64,000 nucleotides of DNA from Anodontia alba (GCA_964016985.1 OZ024835.1:64192828-64256827); one strand, 5' to 3'. Counted from the first letter of the stretch, positions 1-31,040 are shown. Notes: generated by a model not told the origin, from the sequence alone. Translations and numbers: made by a program.

Positions 1-185
1 GTGTCACGTACATATTTTGCTGGTTATTTTTATTATTCATATATTTTTTTTATAAATTGATAAACATTCTTTAATGATGCTGTGAAGGACTTTTGAAGAG
101 ACTACATTTGTGCTCGCATTTAGGCTAAGCCTATTTTCATATTAGGGTTAAAACAGTTTGTGAAATAAAGAAGTTTAAAACAAAA

Positions 186-424
186 CCATCCTATTCAAAT
201 ATACTGAAAATTTTACCACCAAAAATGAAAATTTTCAGATAAAACAATCTGATAATTTTCTTATTTCTGCTCAAAATATAGATTGTGGGTACTCGTTTGT
301 ACCTACAATCTATGTTTTGAGCAGAAATAAGAAAAAATAATGTATACCCCTGTAAACCCAAGTTTTACTATATAAAAGTGGGGTTTAAGGGGGATCAAAA
401 TTATATAGGCATGTTTTCATAATG
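186..424 (-). mobile_element. Hairpin MITE copy 1 (main family)
   Basis: Main-family element, approximately 278 bp when intact. One end is CATCACGAAAACATGCC then TATATAATTTTGACCC; the other is TTTGAATAGGCGTG then TTTTCGTAATG. Termini are inverted repeats of about 20 bp. Centre: a stem of about 45 bp (gattgtgggtactcgttaga, accgcctcg and mirror). This copy has a damaged left end and a collapsed central stem. Confidence 0.75.
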
Positions 425-852
425 CATCACTTTTGAGAGCGAGGGGCGGGAGTGGCGCAGTCGGTCAACGTCTTCCTTGAAATCATCGTAGGTTGGCAAA
501 CATACAGCAGACTCAAGGAGAGCATTCCTCTGGACAATAGCCAGTGGAAACAAAGGATATTTATAGATATCCCTATGGGTGTGGCTTGACAGAAGGTCAT
601 TGAGTGGCAATGCTTTCATAGAGTTGCAAGGTTTTAAATTCGTCGGCGAAGGCTCTGATCAGACTGCACATTTGCGCAGTGTGATGTAAGCCTTCTCGGT
701 TCGTCGATATATTCAATAGTAAGTCAAATCTGAGTTAAGCAAGCGTCTTGAAGGTAAATCCAAAATGTAAAGGGAAAGCAAAAAGGTTCCTGTTTATACA
801 CCTACTTTTTTTTTCTTTTCTGACTTCTAAGGGATCCCTAAATGTGGTCTCT

Positions 853-1128
853 CATCACGATAACATATTTATATAATTTTGACACCCTTAAACCCCACTT
901 TTATATGGTAAAACTGGGGTTTACAGGGGTATACATTAGTTTTCTTATTTCTGCTAAAAAACATAGATTGTGGGTACTCGTTAGAACCGCCTCGCCGAGG
1001 CTGTTCTAACGGGAACCCACAATCTATATTTTGTGAAGAAATATGAAAAATATTAGAATTTTCATCTGAAAACTTTAAGTTTTTGGTGGTGAAATTCTCA
1101 ATATATTTGAATAGGCTGTTTTCGTAAT
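853..1128 (+). mobile_element. Hairpin MITE copy 2
   Basis: Nearly full length; begins catcacgataacat, ends tgttttcgtaatt. The central stem has a few mismatches. Confidence 0.88.
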
Positions 1129-1735
1129 TAGAGTTGAATGCTTAATACAGGTGGCCTTTAAGACAGATTAGATAGTGTCTGTTGATTCTTCAAGCGGGCA
1201 ACGGAGGTTCATATCAAACTGTGCACATGCGCGGACCGATCAGGGCCCTCATTGTTCGCACATGGCATTCGGATCTTTTTCCTGCAGTGCTTTTGATGTA
1301 ATTATCAATGCTATCAGTTTGTTTTGTTATATTTCACACTTCCTGTCTTTTTGTGATTAAGGATAGTTTCTTATTAAGGCAATTGGAGATAGAGTATTAT
1401 CTGTAAACAACCGGGTCCAGTCATTTGGTTTCCTCTGTTTTTATCATTAGCATCTCCATTAAGTATAGCTTCCTTTGCCTGGGGAAATCTAAGTTGATCA
1501 TGGTCATATGCCAATAAAGCTTCCAAAATATCAATAAGAAACATTTTTTTTGTGCAATAAAATATATAATGTTAATATTTTTTTTTTATGTGGATGTGGA
1601 AAAAATAAAGTTAAAAATCATTTAAATTCCACTTAGGACCTATGAAAATCTCTGAGTATTCCGATTAGAAGGACCTAGTTAGTATTTGGTCTACCTTGCA
1701 TTTTATCTGGCTACTGCTATCTCTCATTTTCTGAC

Positions 1736-1919
1736 AAGGGAGACAACTTTTGTGACTTCCGTGTTTGCTTTTCTGTACACCAATCCTCTTCTGAAAAGAG
1801 GTCTACTCTAAAAGGAAAGAATTAGCTCCCATGTGACGGTGAGCAAATTCTTTCCTTTTAGAGTAGACCAATTTTCAGAAGCGAACATCAAACAGTTTTG
1901 AGAGCGTTGTCTCCCTTGG
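1736..1919. mobile_element. MITE, AAGGGAGACAAC ends, copy 1
   Basis: Ends aagggagacaacttttgtga and mirror cgttgtctccctt. Inner long palindrome ggtctactctaaaaggaaag and mirror. Confidence 0.85.
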
Positions 1920-1936
1920 GAGCAAATTATTTCCTT

Positions 1937-2089
1937 TAACCCTTATCCTGCTGAATAATTTAATTAGCCACACCCATTTATGACTACCAGCCAGTCAGAT
2001 TACATCATATAATGTTTTCATTCAAATTCACAAACTGAATGACAAACAGTGTAGATCCTGATCAGATGGCTTCTTGAGATAAGGGTTAA
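1937..2089. mobile_element. MITE, TTAACCCTTGTCCTGCTGAA family, short copy
   Basis: tttaacccttatcctgctga at left, one half of the palindrome (gtgtagatcctgatcagatg), right end gagataagggttaa. Confidence 0.75.
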
Positions 2090-2299
2090 GAGAAGACCGC
2101 TCTTCAGAAAAGAGCATTAAACGATTCTAGCAGAGTTGTCTCCCCTGGGGAGCAAATTCTTTCCTTTTTTCCTTTTAGTTTAGATCCCATCCAGAACAGA
2201 GCATAAAACAATTTTGACAGCTTAGAATAATTTCCTTTTTTCAGTAGAGAGCATCAAAGAATTTTGACTGAGTCGTCTCCCTCGAAAGTGTACCATTTC

Positions 2300-2305
<6 letters not shown>

Positions 2306-2337
<32 letters not shown>
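2306..2337 (+). repeat. Poly-A tract
   Basis: About 32 A. Similar homopolymers are at 3248-3276, 6532-6563, 11346-11402, 29680-29703 (T), 31156-31183, 34270-34302 (T), 39881-39910 and 40996-41025 (T). Confidence 0.95.
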
Positions 2338-2340
<3 letters not shown>

Positions 2341-2466
2341 TAGTTTTTTGTTCTAGGCTATGAAAGGGTTGACTTCAAGCCTTATTCAAAGCTTAGACCA
2401 GAGAAAATGAATTATTAGATTCTCATTCCCGTTCATCTCTAAAACATCTGACAAAATAATAAATGA

Positions 2467-2745
2467 CATCACGAAAACATGCCTATATAATTTTGACCCC
2501 CTTAAACCCCACTTTTATATAGTAAAACTGGGGTTTCAGGGGTATACATTATTTTTGTTATTTCTGCTCAAAAACATAGATTGTGAGTACCCGTTAGAAC
2601 AGCCTCGACGAGGCGGTTCTAACGAGTACCCACAATCTATGTTTTAGAGCAGAAATATGAAAAATATCCTAATTTTTTATGTGAAAAATTGCCATTTTTG
2701 GTGGTAAAATTTTCAGTGTATTTGAATAGGCGTGTTTTCGTAATG
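2467..2745 (+). mobile_element. Hairpin MITE copy 3
   Basis: Full length, both termini intact, with central stem gttagaacagcctcg opposite cgaggcggttctaac. Confidence 0.92.
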
Positions 2746-2749
2746 GGTG

Positions 2750-3247
2750 AAAATTTTTTCTGAGATTAGTGGACTGATTGTATAACATTTTCACGAATTG
2801 TAACAATTTATTTGTTAGGAAGGGGTATCAAAACAAGGTACCCTTCTTCCTCCCTTTGCACGTGATAGTTAGTGTCAGCTGTTTTGTTTTACTATGATTT
2901 ACTTCTCCGCTGGATTGCTGAGGAGTAAAAAATGAAAATGAATAAATAAATAAATAAATAAAAAAATAAATAAAAGAAAAAAAAAATAATAATAAAAAAA
3001 TAAAAATAAAATAAAAATCAACCGCCCACTCAATGAGAATCTAATATGTTTTCTAGCCCTAAGTCGTTAAATAGATAAAAGTCAAACGAATGTTGGAAGA
3101 ATTGCTGTTAATGCGAACATGTACATGTGACCTCAGTTCAAACGCCCCCATCTTCCGATCTCCATACTCCGCTTTTAAGAATTTACCGAGATTGAGGTAC
3201 CTCACTGAAGGTAGGCCAGTAACTGAGCACATCATCGGAAGTCCATC

Positions 3248-3278
<31 letters not shown>

Positions 3279-4190
3279 TTAAAAACATTTAAAAATATAA
3301 CCCTCCAGAATTCCTTTGAACGGGATACATGTCTTGCTTCGTTTGCAGATTTCTTTACAAACAATTCAAGTGTAGCGTTTTCACTTTCAGTTGATATATT
3401 TCAACTTGTCTCATTTTCAACACAAATTAAAGGCCAGAGGAGAGTTCAACAACGCAGATAATCCACATGCACTGTTTTGTTCCGTCCTACTCTGTTCTGC
3501 TGTATCCAATCCACCCAACTTCACCCCAACAAAACCAAACCCACCCCAAACTAATCAAACGACAACATCTCTGTCATGCCCTTCCTGCCCTTCCCTGCCC
3601 AAAGCTCCCCTCTACTACCTACCAAACCATACCCGGTGATACCATACCTTACCGCTGAGACCGTGATTAAAACTTAGTCAGAAAAAAACGCCAAAAGATC
3701 CGAATCCAGGCAGGGCCGAATCGACTTAAAAACCCTTCACTGAAACATGGCGGCGCCTGAAAGACTCGTTTCCGAATAGAATTCGATATTTAATCTTTTT
3801 TCTTTACGGAATTGTACAGGTCAAGAAGTCCATTGCATTTTTTTTCTGTCGCACATTCCGAAGTCGGTTGCATAGTTTTCAGGTGCAGCCATTAAAATAT
3901 GTCAATGTCGGTTTTGTTTGAGACAATTTCTATATATGCCTGTCTAATTCAAGTAATTCTTCTGCCGTTATGAAATAAAGTATGTTAACGGTTTGTAAGA
4001 AAACATCCACGATGTGATTTGGCAGAACAGGCTCCGACAAATTAGCAATTGTAATTGGGGTTTCTGTTGCTTACGCTATACTTCCTCGGAAAATAGCAGT
4101 TTAGAATGTTTTGCTTCTCCTAAAACGCTCAACTTATACTTCTATGTAATAATCATACAAAATGAAATAATTTGTTCTCTTACCAGTAGC
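2750..4190. other. No gene seen
   Basis: A/T-rich simple sequence (2940-3020), poly-A, and a C-rich stretch (3480-3660). Small frames here have no family resemblance. The missing first OATP1 exon could lie here or left of the window. Confidence 0.6.
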
Positions 4191-4194
4191 CACA

Positions 4195-4376
4195 TGGGCC
4201 GCGATAAGCAAAAATGTGTCTGCGAGCATACGCAGATTCAGATTCATCCCGCACATGTGCAGAGTCTCATCCGGGCATTTTCTCTCCATTGATACCTTCT
4301 GTAGTGTCTAATCTGTAGGCTGATCTGAGCCTTTGCTGTTCGCATATGCCCGGAGACACATTTTTGCATGGCCCGG
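4195..4376. mobile_element. MITE, GGGCCGCGATAAGCAAAAAT ends
   Basis: Left gggccgcgataagcaaaaat, gtgtctgcgagcata; right mirror tatgcccggagacacat, ttttgcatggccc. About 600 bp upstream of OATP1 visible exon 1. Confidence 0.75.
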
Positions 4377-4812
4377 CTCATCGATATTACTGGTCAATCA
4401 ATCTCAAAGTCTGCAATTTGGTTGCATCAAGAATTCATGGGGTGTTAACGTAATGAAAACTATTTTTGACTCATTTTCACTCTGCCTTTTATTCGACGTA
4501 GTCGTATAAGATTATGGTTCTGATCTAGCGCTGTCAGCAGCTTTATGAAATCACAAATATGCCATACAAACAAAAGAAATCTGCAAGGCGACTTTTTTCT
4601 GCTTTTATCGTAAAAGGACAGGCTATCTTATACATTGTAAGTTATGTGTTGAAAAATGTTTTCAAGAGGACGGGAAAAAATCCTAAACAGGAAAATAAAA
4701 AAAATAATAAAAACAAAACAGGATACTTGTAATAAAGCAATATATAATTATTTTTCAGGCGGATTCGAAACAGCTCCCCCCTCCCCCTCCCCCCCCCCCC
4801 CCACACACACAC

Positions 4813-4856
4813 CAGCTCTGTAGCTCAGTCGGGAGAGCGCTCGTCTCCCACGCGGA
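4813..4856 (+). repeat. tRNA-like A-box fragment
   Basis: agctctgtagctcagtcggg, agagcgctcgtctcccacgc resembles the 5' two-thirds of a tRNA, but no T-arm follows. SINE or tRNA fragment. Confidence 0.5.
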
Positions 4857-4965
4857 AACCACGCCTGTTTTTTTCGTTTATGAACCTGTCATTAGGATAA
4901 GTATGTAGGCATACTTTCGTTCCTTTGTCGTGAATCTCTTTTCTACAGATATAACTTTCTTTCAG

Positions 4966-24378
<19,413 letters not shown>

Positions 24379-25008
24379 TACAGGCGTAGCTATCATTGCG
24401 CACGTGCGTAACATAGGGACTACTTGAAGAAGAAATAATTTATTAATTCTAAAATTGGTGTTACTTTTAAAGGATAGGATTTACTCACCTTTAGGAGTAT
24501 CCCCTATTTGGAAAGATCTTTACCAGCGAGCACTTACCGTTTAAACAACGCTGTATCAACGTCGATGCAGCGTGGTGCATCGACGTTGATTCAACTTTGC
24601 GTGCACGCTGGGTTCCTGGGCGTATGTCTATCTATCTTCAATAATTGCCTGCTCCCTCGGGAACTTGAAGTTACGTTCAGGGTACGCCACTAGTTAATAT
24701 TTGACATAGCGTTGGCTACATCAACAACTCACAAATAGTGCGTTATGTTACAAAAGACCAGTTCTCACCACCAGCTATTGCTTTTTAATGACAGATTCTA
24801 TCCGTCATTCTTCGTTGCGATGCGCGGTTTTAGAGACAGTGACTTTGACTTCTACTGAATTTTGTATTAATCCACGCAAAAATGTAGATCATGTGTGTAT
24901 TTTAGTACGCCATTGAATAGATACCAACCAAAAAGTAGTGCGATTTGTGCTTGATCTATGGTTCAAGTCTCCATATGAGCCGCTGAGAAAACTCGCTTTA
25001 ATACATGT

Positions 25009-25076
25009 GCGAACAACAAAGGCGCAGATCAGTCTGCGCGTCCGCGCAGACTGATCAGCGCCCTTTGTTGTTCGCT
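25009..25076. repeat. Strong palindrome, GCGAACAACAAAGGCGC
   Basis: gcgaacaacaaaggcgcaga arms with tip cgcgtccgcg; nearly perfect 68-bp inverted repeat, 700 bp beyond the OATP1 stop. Confidence 0.8.
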
Positions 25077-25187
25077 GAAGCTCGTTTTTTTTTCTCTTTT
25101 TTTCGACGGAGAAGCTTCACAAGATTAAATGAAGGGCAAAATGATTTTCTGGAATGTATTAGTTTCTCATAGAATCTGTCATTTCAG

Positions 25188-25329
25188 GGCTATTCAGCCT
25201 TTGATTGTACGTTGTGTTTAGTGTGCACACACGGTGACTATGTTAATGCCAGTGCGGAGGGTGAAATGAATAGACAGATCAAAAGACATAAATCAGTGCC
25301 TGTTTCTATTCCTGGTACTCCAAAGTAAT
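25188..25329 (+). pseudogene. Relic or alternative copy of an OATP C-terminal tail
   Basis: Begins after acceptor-like ctgtcatttcag and is open to TAA at 25327-25329. Its last 32 residues contain YVNASAEGEMNRQIKR, aligning with YVNVSVEDEMNNQIRK of the OATP1 tail, and end SIPGTPK against AIPDKPPK. No TM12 coding sequence precedes it. It is either a leftover of a duplicated last exon or an unused alternative end for OATP1. It lies 0.9 kb beyond the OATP1 stop on the same strand. Confidence 0.6.
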
Positions 25330-25404
25330 CGCCCATATTATCATGATGTCAATATTTGACATTAATCTATATCGCCAAAACAGCCCGCACCACATTAAAT
25401 GAAA

Positions 25405-25722
25405 AACTCGGCCATAACGAGTCGTATTGGCCCGACGCGGACATTTTTCGAGTGGGTCTAGCTTTTTTTTATGTATTGGCCGACTTTTTCCTGTATTTAT
25501 CGGCTTTATCCGTATTGGTCGACTTTGTTATCGGGATGGATGGTATGCGGTTTAATCCGGTTTTACGTCATTTACAACGGGTTTCAGTCATATTTAAGAG
25601 ATGGAAGGCATGAGATTGACTTGTGTATATATTGAGATAATCACCGTTTAGCAAGGTGTTTTAAACGTTCATTTATAAACTTGTTATTAATGAAGTAATT
25701 TCGTATTGGCCGAGTTTCAGAT
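25405..25722. mobile_element. AACTCGGCCAATACGA-ended element, copy 2 (inverted)
   Basis: Left aactcggccataacgagtcg, right gtaatttcgtattggccgag. Inner words (tgtattggccgac, gggatggatggtatgcgg, aagagatggaaggcatgag) match the reverse of copy 1. Confidence 0.75.
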
Positions 25723-25845
25723 CCTTTGTCAGCTGTATTTGCCCTCGACAGCCGACTTCGGGCATGTTACTCTGCCTTTACGTATTAAATTATTTGATTA
25801 ATAACATTATATCACATCTTTCAGTTATTGATCAGCAATTGTACA

Positions 25846-25928
25846 CATTATGAAAATACGCGTTTTCAAATATATTGAAAATTTTACCACCAAAAAAGAA
25901 AAAAAAATAAGATAAAAAATTCTGATAG
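25846..25928 (-). mobile_element. Hairpin MITE copy 11, right-end fragment
   Basis: Only the cattatgaaaatacg terminus and following 80 bp remain; copy 12 follows within 20 bp. Confidence 0.7.
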
Positions 25929-25942
25929 AGCTATTTTATTTA

Positions 25943-26189
25943 CATCACGAAAACATGCCTATATAATTTTGACCCCCTTAAACCCCATTTTCATATAGTA
26001 AAACTGGGGTTTACAGGGATATACATTATTTTTCTTATTTCTGCTCAAAAACATAGATTGTGGCGGTTCTAACGAGTACCAACAATCTATGTTTTGAGCA
26101 GAAATATGAAAAATATCACAGTTTCTTTATCTGAAAATTTTTAATTTTTGGAGGAGAAATTTTTTATATTTTGAATAGGCGTGTTAATG
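25943..26189 (+). mobile_element. Hairpin MITE copy 12, left stem arm deleted
   Basis: Left terminus intact; the sequence jumps from tagattgtgg to cggttctaac, so one stem arm is missing. The right terminus is shortened (gcgtgttaatg). Confidence 0.87.
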
Positions 26190-26312
26190 AGTGTACTCAC
26201 AAGAAGATCTAAACAACACATTACAGCTGTTGTACGCTGATAACATAAATTTAAGCTCTGCCTAGAGACGGGCAAGGCATTTGCGTAATTGAATTCCTAA
26301 CAAGCAAGCAGT

Positions 26313-26478
26313 TTATGCAAGCAGTAAACAAATATAACTTAACAAAAACGAAGTGGCTATTCCCCCGGTGGCCGTGTGAAATAGGAGCTAGGTTAGGGCA
26401 TCAATTTATGCAAGCAGTTAACAAATATAACAATAAACAAAAAACGAAATGGCTATTTCCCCGGCGGCCGTGTGAAAT
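26313..26478 (+). repeat. Two-unit tandem repeat of about 94 bp
   Basis: tatgcaagcagtaaacaaat ... ccccggtggccgtgtgaaat occurs at 26313 and, slightly altered, at 26407. Confidence 0.8.
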
Positions 26479-26686
26479 AGTTTTTTTTATCCAGCTAAGT
26501 TAGGATTAGGGTTAGCCGTGTCATAGTCGTCTGCCGGGTTTAATAGTTACTTTTTCATCAGGTTACCAGGTGCACAAGGCTTTACATACTCGGCAGCCTG
26601 ATGAATAAATAGGTTTTGTTGTTCCGGCCACCGTGTCAATAGTCGCGGCCAAACAAAGAACCAAATGCTGGCCTAGTAATAATATA

Positions 26687-26808
26687 GGGATCAAACATGG
26701 TTTTTCATGCATTAACATTCACCAAGTCCCGAAGGCCGCGGTTTTCAACACCTCCCAATGGACCTGGCGAATGGTAATGCATTGAAAAACCATGTTCGAT
26801 CGCTATTA
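26687..26808. mobile_element. Palindromic MITE, GATCAAACATGGTTTTTCAT ends
   Basis: Left gatcaaacatggtttttcat and mirror tgaaaaaccatgttcgatc, about 122 bp, no coding. Confidence 0.82.
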
Positions 26809-27307
26809 TTGCATAAAAACTGAAAACATTTGCTATATTTCAGGTTAGTTCTTGCACTATTTTATTTCGCCTTTTCACCGATGTCTCGTGAACGCATTTT
26901 CCACGGACTATGCTCGTTCTAGGGCCGGGCAGTACACATCTCGTAACGGCAGCAAATCTGTGGCCCCGGTACGATCATATTGAAAGTTACGTAGTCGTGT
27001 ATTAACAGCGCGTGAATTGCCTTGTTAATACACGGCTTTTCGCCGATTAATGCACGGCTGTTAATAACGTGCGGTACTGCTTTTTATGCAATAATAGTAA
27101 TAATTGTATTACTTACCAATATCGCTAACCAACGATCTGGGTCTCTGCAGCAACTTGACGTCTGATGGACCTTAGTCCTGAAAAGTTTACTTTCAAATTT
27201 GTCAGATGTAAAAGATAAAGTCAAGAGATTCAGATCTGAGCAAGTATATCAGGACTATCATAATTTGGCTTTCAAAAGCTTGTGACACAGATTTTTTCAA
27301 CATAAAA

Positions 27308-27353
27308 TGTGTGTGTGTGTGTGTGCGTGCGTGCGTGTGTGTGTGTGTGTGTA
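27308..27353 (+). repeat. (GT)n microsatellite
   Basis: GT repeat interrupted by GC steps. Confidence 0.95.
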
Positions 27354-27785
27354 ACAAGCTTGACATAACGAGCTGTTAACACAAAATGACTGAGACATTC
27401 TAAAATGATTATTTTTCCCTTCTAATGGCATGTTACATTGTTCATGTTTTACAAACAGTTACAGAGTATATGATACCTGTCTTTGCCTGTACATTACCAC
27501 GCCAGTCAGGCATTCAGGCGAGGAGGTTGGGATTCATTTAGAGTTTAGCAGGGTTTTTCTAAGGACAAATTTCCTAATGGTCCACAGGATCAGCTTACCT
27601 CAACATATACTCGTCCAGCATCAGTTTAGCTGGTCCAATGTATGACACCTCGGTTACAGTCAGGGTCGTGCTGAATTAAACGCCATTACTAGGCAAAATG
27701 AAAGAGCTAATAGGTCTGCCTGAAGCTTCTATAATACAAGAAATAATTTAAATTATCAATGAAGCCTTTAGTCACTTTTGCAGCC

Positions 27786-28014
27786 AGGGCCCAGTTGTTC
27801 AAAGCGTCGTTAGCTTAACGAGCTCGTTAAGGTCATTTCGTTAACTGTTTTAATGGATTCAAAATACAATATTCTGAAATTGTTTGCTGAAAAAATGTGA
27901 CTCACATTTTGTCAGCAAAAAATTTCAGCATATTCGCGTATCACTCGATGTAAATTTTAACGAATCGTTAACCAACGACGTCGTTAGCTTTGAACAACTA
28001 GGCTCAGGCCTATT
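27786..28014. mobile_element. MITE, GGGCCCAGTTGTTCAAAG family, copy 2
   Basis: Same ends and inner sequence as 15108-15352, with a shorter central palindrome (aaaaaatgtgactcacattt). Confidence 0.88.
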
Positions 28015-29000
28015 AGCTCTTTCAGGAAGCAACCATGAAGACGTAATATGCATGCCTTCAAGGAATGGTGATACTGTTATCAATCTTGGAAGACTGTACT
28101 TTAAGACTAAAATTCAAACAGATTTAACAGATGTAAGTATTTTATTCACTCTTTGACCAATTGATCAATTTGAATTATTCAATAAAATCATTTTTTTTTG
28201 TGTGTTAGGCTGTTGATTTTATCATTTATCTAGATTCCATTTCTAAAAATCCATTGAATGCCACTGAAGCCATTTCCATCTATCAAAATATTCAACTTTA
28301 CTGTTTAATTCAAGGAGACCTTGAGTAGTGTTTTTATACTCATATTCCTCATCACTCTCATACTGATCTGGATCATCATCAAAGACACCTTTGCACTGGA
28401 TCCTATTTGTATACCCATGTCTACTACATCAACTAAGGTCTGAAATGACTTATCAATCGCCAGTGGTTTTGCAGAAACACCACTCAGTAGAGGGTCCATT
28501 TAATAAGTCTTACTACTAGAAGTTGACGGTGCTTCTCCTCGACTAGACTCTGTATCCTGAAATTCAGTAAATCGTATCTCTCTCACCAGACAAAGATAGT
28601 TTTTAGAAGAAATAGGAAAATAAAATATTTACCTGGATGGATACTAAGGCTGGTTAAGCAGAGCTGGAAAAGTAATCGATTATCAGTCCTGCCATTGTGA
28701 TCGATAATCGGTTAGTAATCACCGAAGATTTGGTCAAAATTTTACCTGTGTGTCTGAGCATGGCTCTTACGAGATGTTATACTTAACTGTATGTATTTGG
28801 TCAGATAGTCCTGAGCAAACAGTGTAGACACAGATGAGACGCCGCAAAACGCGGAGATGGCACATGAATACGATGGGATCATCCAAAATGTTGCTTCTAA
28901 GTTGGGAATCCAACAGGTTTTGTTTACAGACCAAACCAGAGCCAACATGGGCCAGAATTTAATGGTCGAACATCGGTTTTGTAAATCGTCTGATCTTTGA
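28015..29000. other. Coding-like scraps of unknown origin
   Basis: Plus strand 28029-28134 lies between ctctttcag and a gtaagt donor (EDVICMPSRNGDTVINLGR). Plus strand 28848-28998 reads EYDGIIQNVASKLGIQQVLF then TDQTRANMGQNLMVEHRF to a stop. Minus strand 28560-28250 holds GVSAKPLAIDKSFQTLVDVV with a frame break. They look like decayed exons or transposon coding, but I recognise no family. Confidence 0.3.
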
Positions 29001-29065
29001 CTAATAATTTACTAGTACCTTGTGAAAATATGTTCATTCTTATTTCACCCCTCTTTCAGTTACTT

Positions 29066-29135
29066 ATAACGAGCTTAAGCGACCTGCCAAGCAGGTCGCC
29101 ACCTGCGCAGCAGGTGGCGAAGCTTAAGCTCATAC
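29066..29135. repeat. Double palindrome, GCTTAAGC region
   Basis: Outer arms tataacgagcttaagc and gcttaagctcata enclose two small palindromes, gcgacctgccaagcaggtcgc-like and ccacctgcgcagcaggtgg. Confidence 0.75.
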
Positions 29136-29670
29136 TATAGGTATCGTGAGTCTCTCACATACCATGCAGAAGAATTCGCATGCGGCGGCTGACTGGTCTC
29201 CCAAATCTACAGCGGAGTTTATCGGCTTAACATTGAACCCAAAAACAAACGCTAATTTATGTCCGTTGCCAGCCTAGTTTCTGAAAAATATGATGATCAG
29301 ATACGCTCCGCTGCAAACATGGAAAGCCAGTCAGCCGCCGCAAGCGATCTCATTGGCTATAATGAATCGTATAGCCAATGAAATAGAAGGATACAATTTT
29401 ACGACATTGACACGGATGAATGATTGACTGATCTGAGTTTTAGCTGCCATATTTAATCTCTGACTTGTTTCGCATTAAACAAAGTTTTCGCGTAGTTAAG
29501 TGTAAATACTGAAATTTTGCCGTAAACAATGGATTACATTCCTACAGCACATAACATGAATTATGCATGAAGAAGAATTTATCGCTGACAACATGATAAA
29601 GGTAGGATATGCGGTGATTTCAGCTGACTGGCGATCAGCTGATCGTTCGCGGTATAGCTAAGCTAAAAGG

Positions 29671-29701
<31 letters not shown>

Positions 29702-29802
29702 TTCTGTTTTGACGAAATCAGCCTATGAAAATAAATTTTCGGGGCACATGCATAATTTCTTTTTACTATACATATACACTTGTAACAGGTGAAAAAAAAA
29801 TT

Positions 29803-29870
29803 CTGCCACGACCGGGGATTGAACCCGGGCCGTGACAGGCGGACACTCTACCACATCGCTACAAAAGCAG
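29803..29870 (-). mobile_element. tRNA-Asp-like SINE head
   Basis: Minus strand reads ggtagagtgtccgcctgtca, cggcccgggttcaatccccg. It has an Asp-type anticodon loop (CCTGTCA) and a good B-box, but no matching 5' acceptor half. Judged a SINE or pseudogene, not a tRNA gene. Confidence 0.55.
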
Positions 29871-30109
29871 GCTTGTACCGCAAGGCAGTACAAGTGTATC
29901 ATACAGCTATACCTGATGACACACTAATGTGCAAAATTTCATGGAAAAAAAATGTTCGATGTTGTGCACTTTGCCTCGGACCTACGTTTAAACAGGTTTT
30001 GTCTGGTCAGCGGTAGTCTGGCCCCAGACCCTTTCAATATTTTTCTTTTCTTTCTTTTTCTTCTTTTTTTTTGAGGGAACACAACACTTGTATAGTAGAA
30101 TTTTTGTTT

Positions 30110-30386
30110 CATTACAAAAACACGCTTATTCAAATATACAGAAAATTTCACCTCCAAAAACTGAAAAATTTCAGATAAAAAAACTGATATTTTTCATATT
30201 TCTGCTCAAAACATAGATTGTGGGTACTTGTTAGAACCGCCTCGGCAAGGCGGTTCTAACGAGTACCCAAAATCTATGTTTTTGAGCAGAAGTAAGAAAA
30301 ATAATGTATACCCCTGCAAACCCCAGTTTTACTATTTAAAAGTGGGGTTTCAGGGGTCTAAATTTTATAGGCGTGTTTTCGTGATG
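30110..30386 (-). mobile_element. Hairpin MITE copy 13
   Basis: Full length with stem tip cctcggcaagg. Confidence 0.9.
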
Positions 30387-30615
30387 ACTACAGTCCCTTG
30401 GCTAGAAAGAAAGGTTTTTGTTCAGCCATAGGTAACTTGAAGTTGGATTAAAAAAGATCATGATAAAAAAATAATGTAAAGAAAGAGAGAAATAGATATA
30501 AAACAAAAACGACTGGAGCCAGTCAAGGTCAGCGGCTTTGCATACCTGATGAAAAAAGTGCATAAAATTCTTAAGCTCGATTCATAAGTAACACCTATTT
30601 ATTTCATATTATTTT

Positions 30616-30894
30616 CATCAAGAAAACATGCCTATATAATATTGACCCCCTTAAACCCCACTTTTATATAGTAAAACTAGGGTTCACAGGGGTATACATT
30701 ATTTTTCTTATTTCTGCCCAAAACATAGATTGTGTGTACTCGTTAGAACCGCCTCGTCGAGGCGGTTCTAACGAGTACCCACAATCTATGTTTTGTGCAG
30801 AAATATGAAAAAATATCAGAATTTTTTATCTGAAATTTTTCATTTTTTGGTGGTAAAATATTCAATATTGTTGTATAGGCGTGTTTTCGTAATG
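30616..30894 (+). mobile_element. Hairpin MITE copy 14
   Basis: Full length; stem tip cctcgtcgagg. Lies 230 bp from copy 13 in the opposite orientation. Confidence 0.9.
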
Positions 30895-30924
30895 TCAGAT
30901 CGATAAGAGGAGTGTACAGACAAT

Positions 30925-31040
30925 TATTTTCTCATTCTATATGTTGTTGGTACACATGAGAAGCGTCTCGCTGAGGCGCTTCTAATAAGAACCGACAGCA
31001 TATATTATCACGGAGAAACAAGAAAAATGTCAGTGCTTTT
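30925..31040. repeat. Hairpin element with the shared core
   Basis: atatgttgttggtacacatg, agaagcgtctcg and mirror gcgcttctaataagaacc, ending ggagaaacaagaaaaatgtc; starts 30 bp after hairpin MITE copy 14. Confidence 0.6.

Noticed and set aside
853..1128. CRISPR-like array suggested by repeated palindromes
   Set aside because: Copies are dispersed, in both orientations, with no regular spacers; the genome is eukaryotic.
4813..4870. Functional tRNA gene
   Set aside because: A-box-like half only, no T-arm or acceptor pairing.
24508..24693. Small frame after OATP1 stop
   Set aside because: Lies over a palindrome and has no family resemblance or splice support.
29803..29870. tRNA-Asp gene on the minus strand
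   Set aside because: Good anticodon loop and B-box, but the 5' acceptor strand does not pair; more likely a SINE head.
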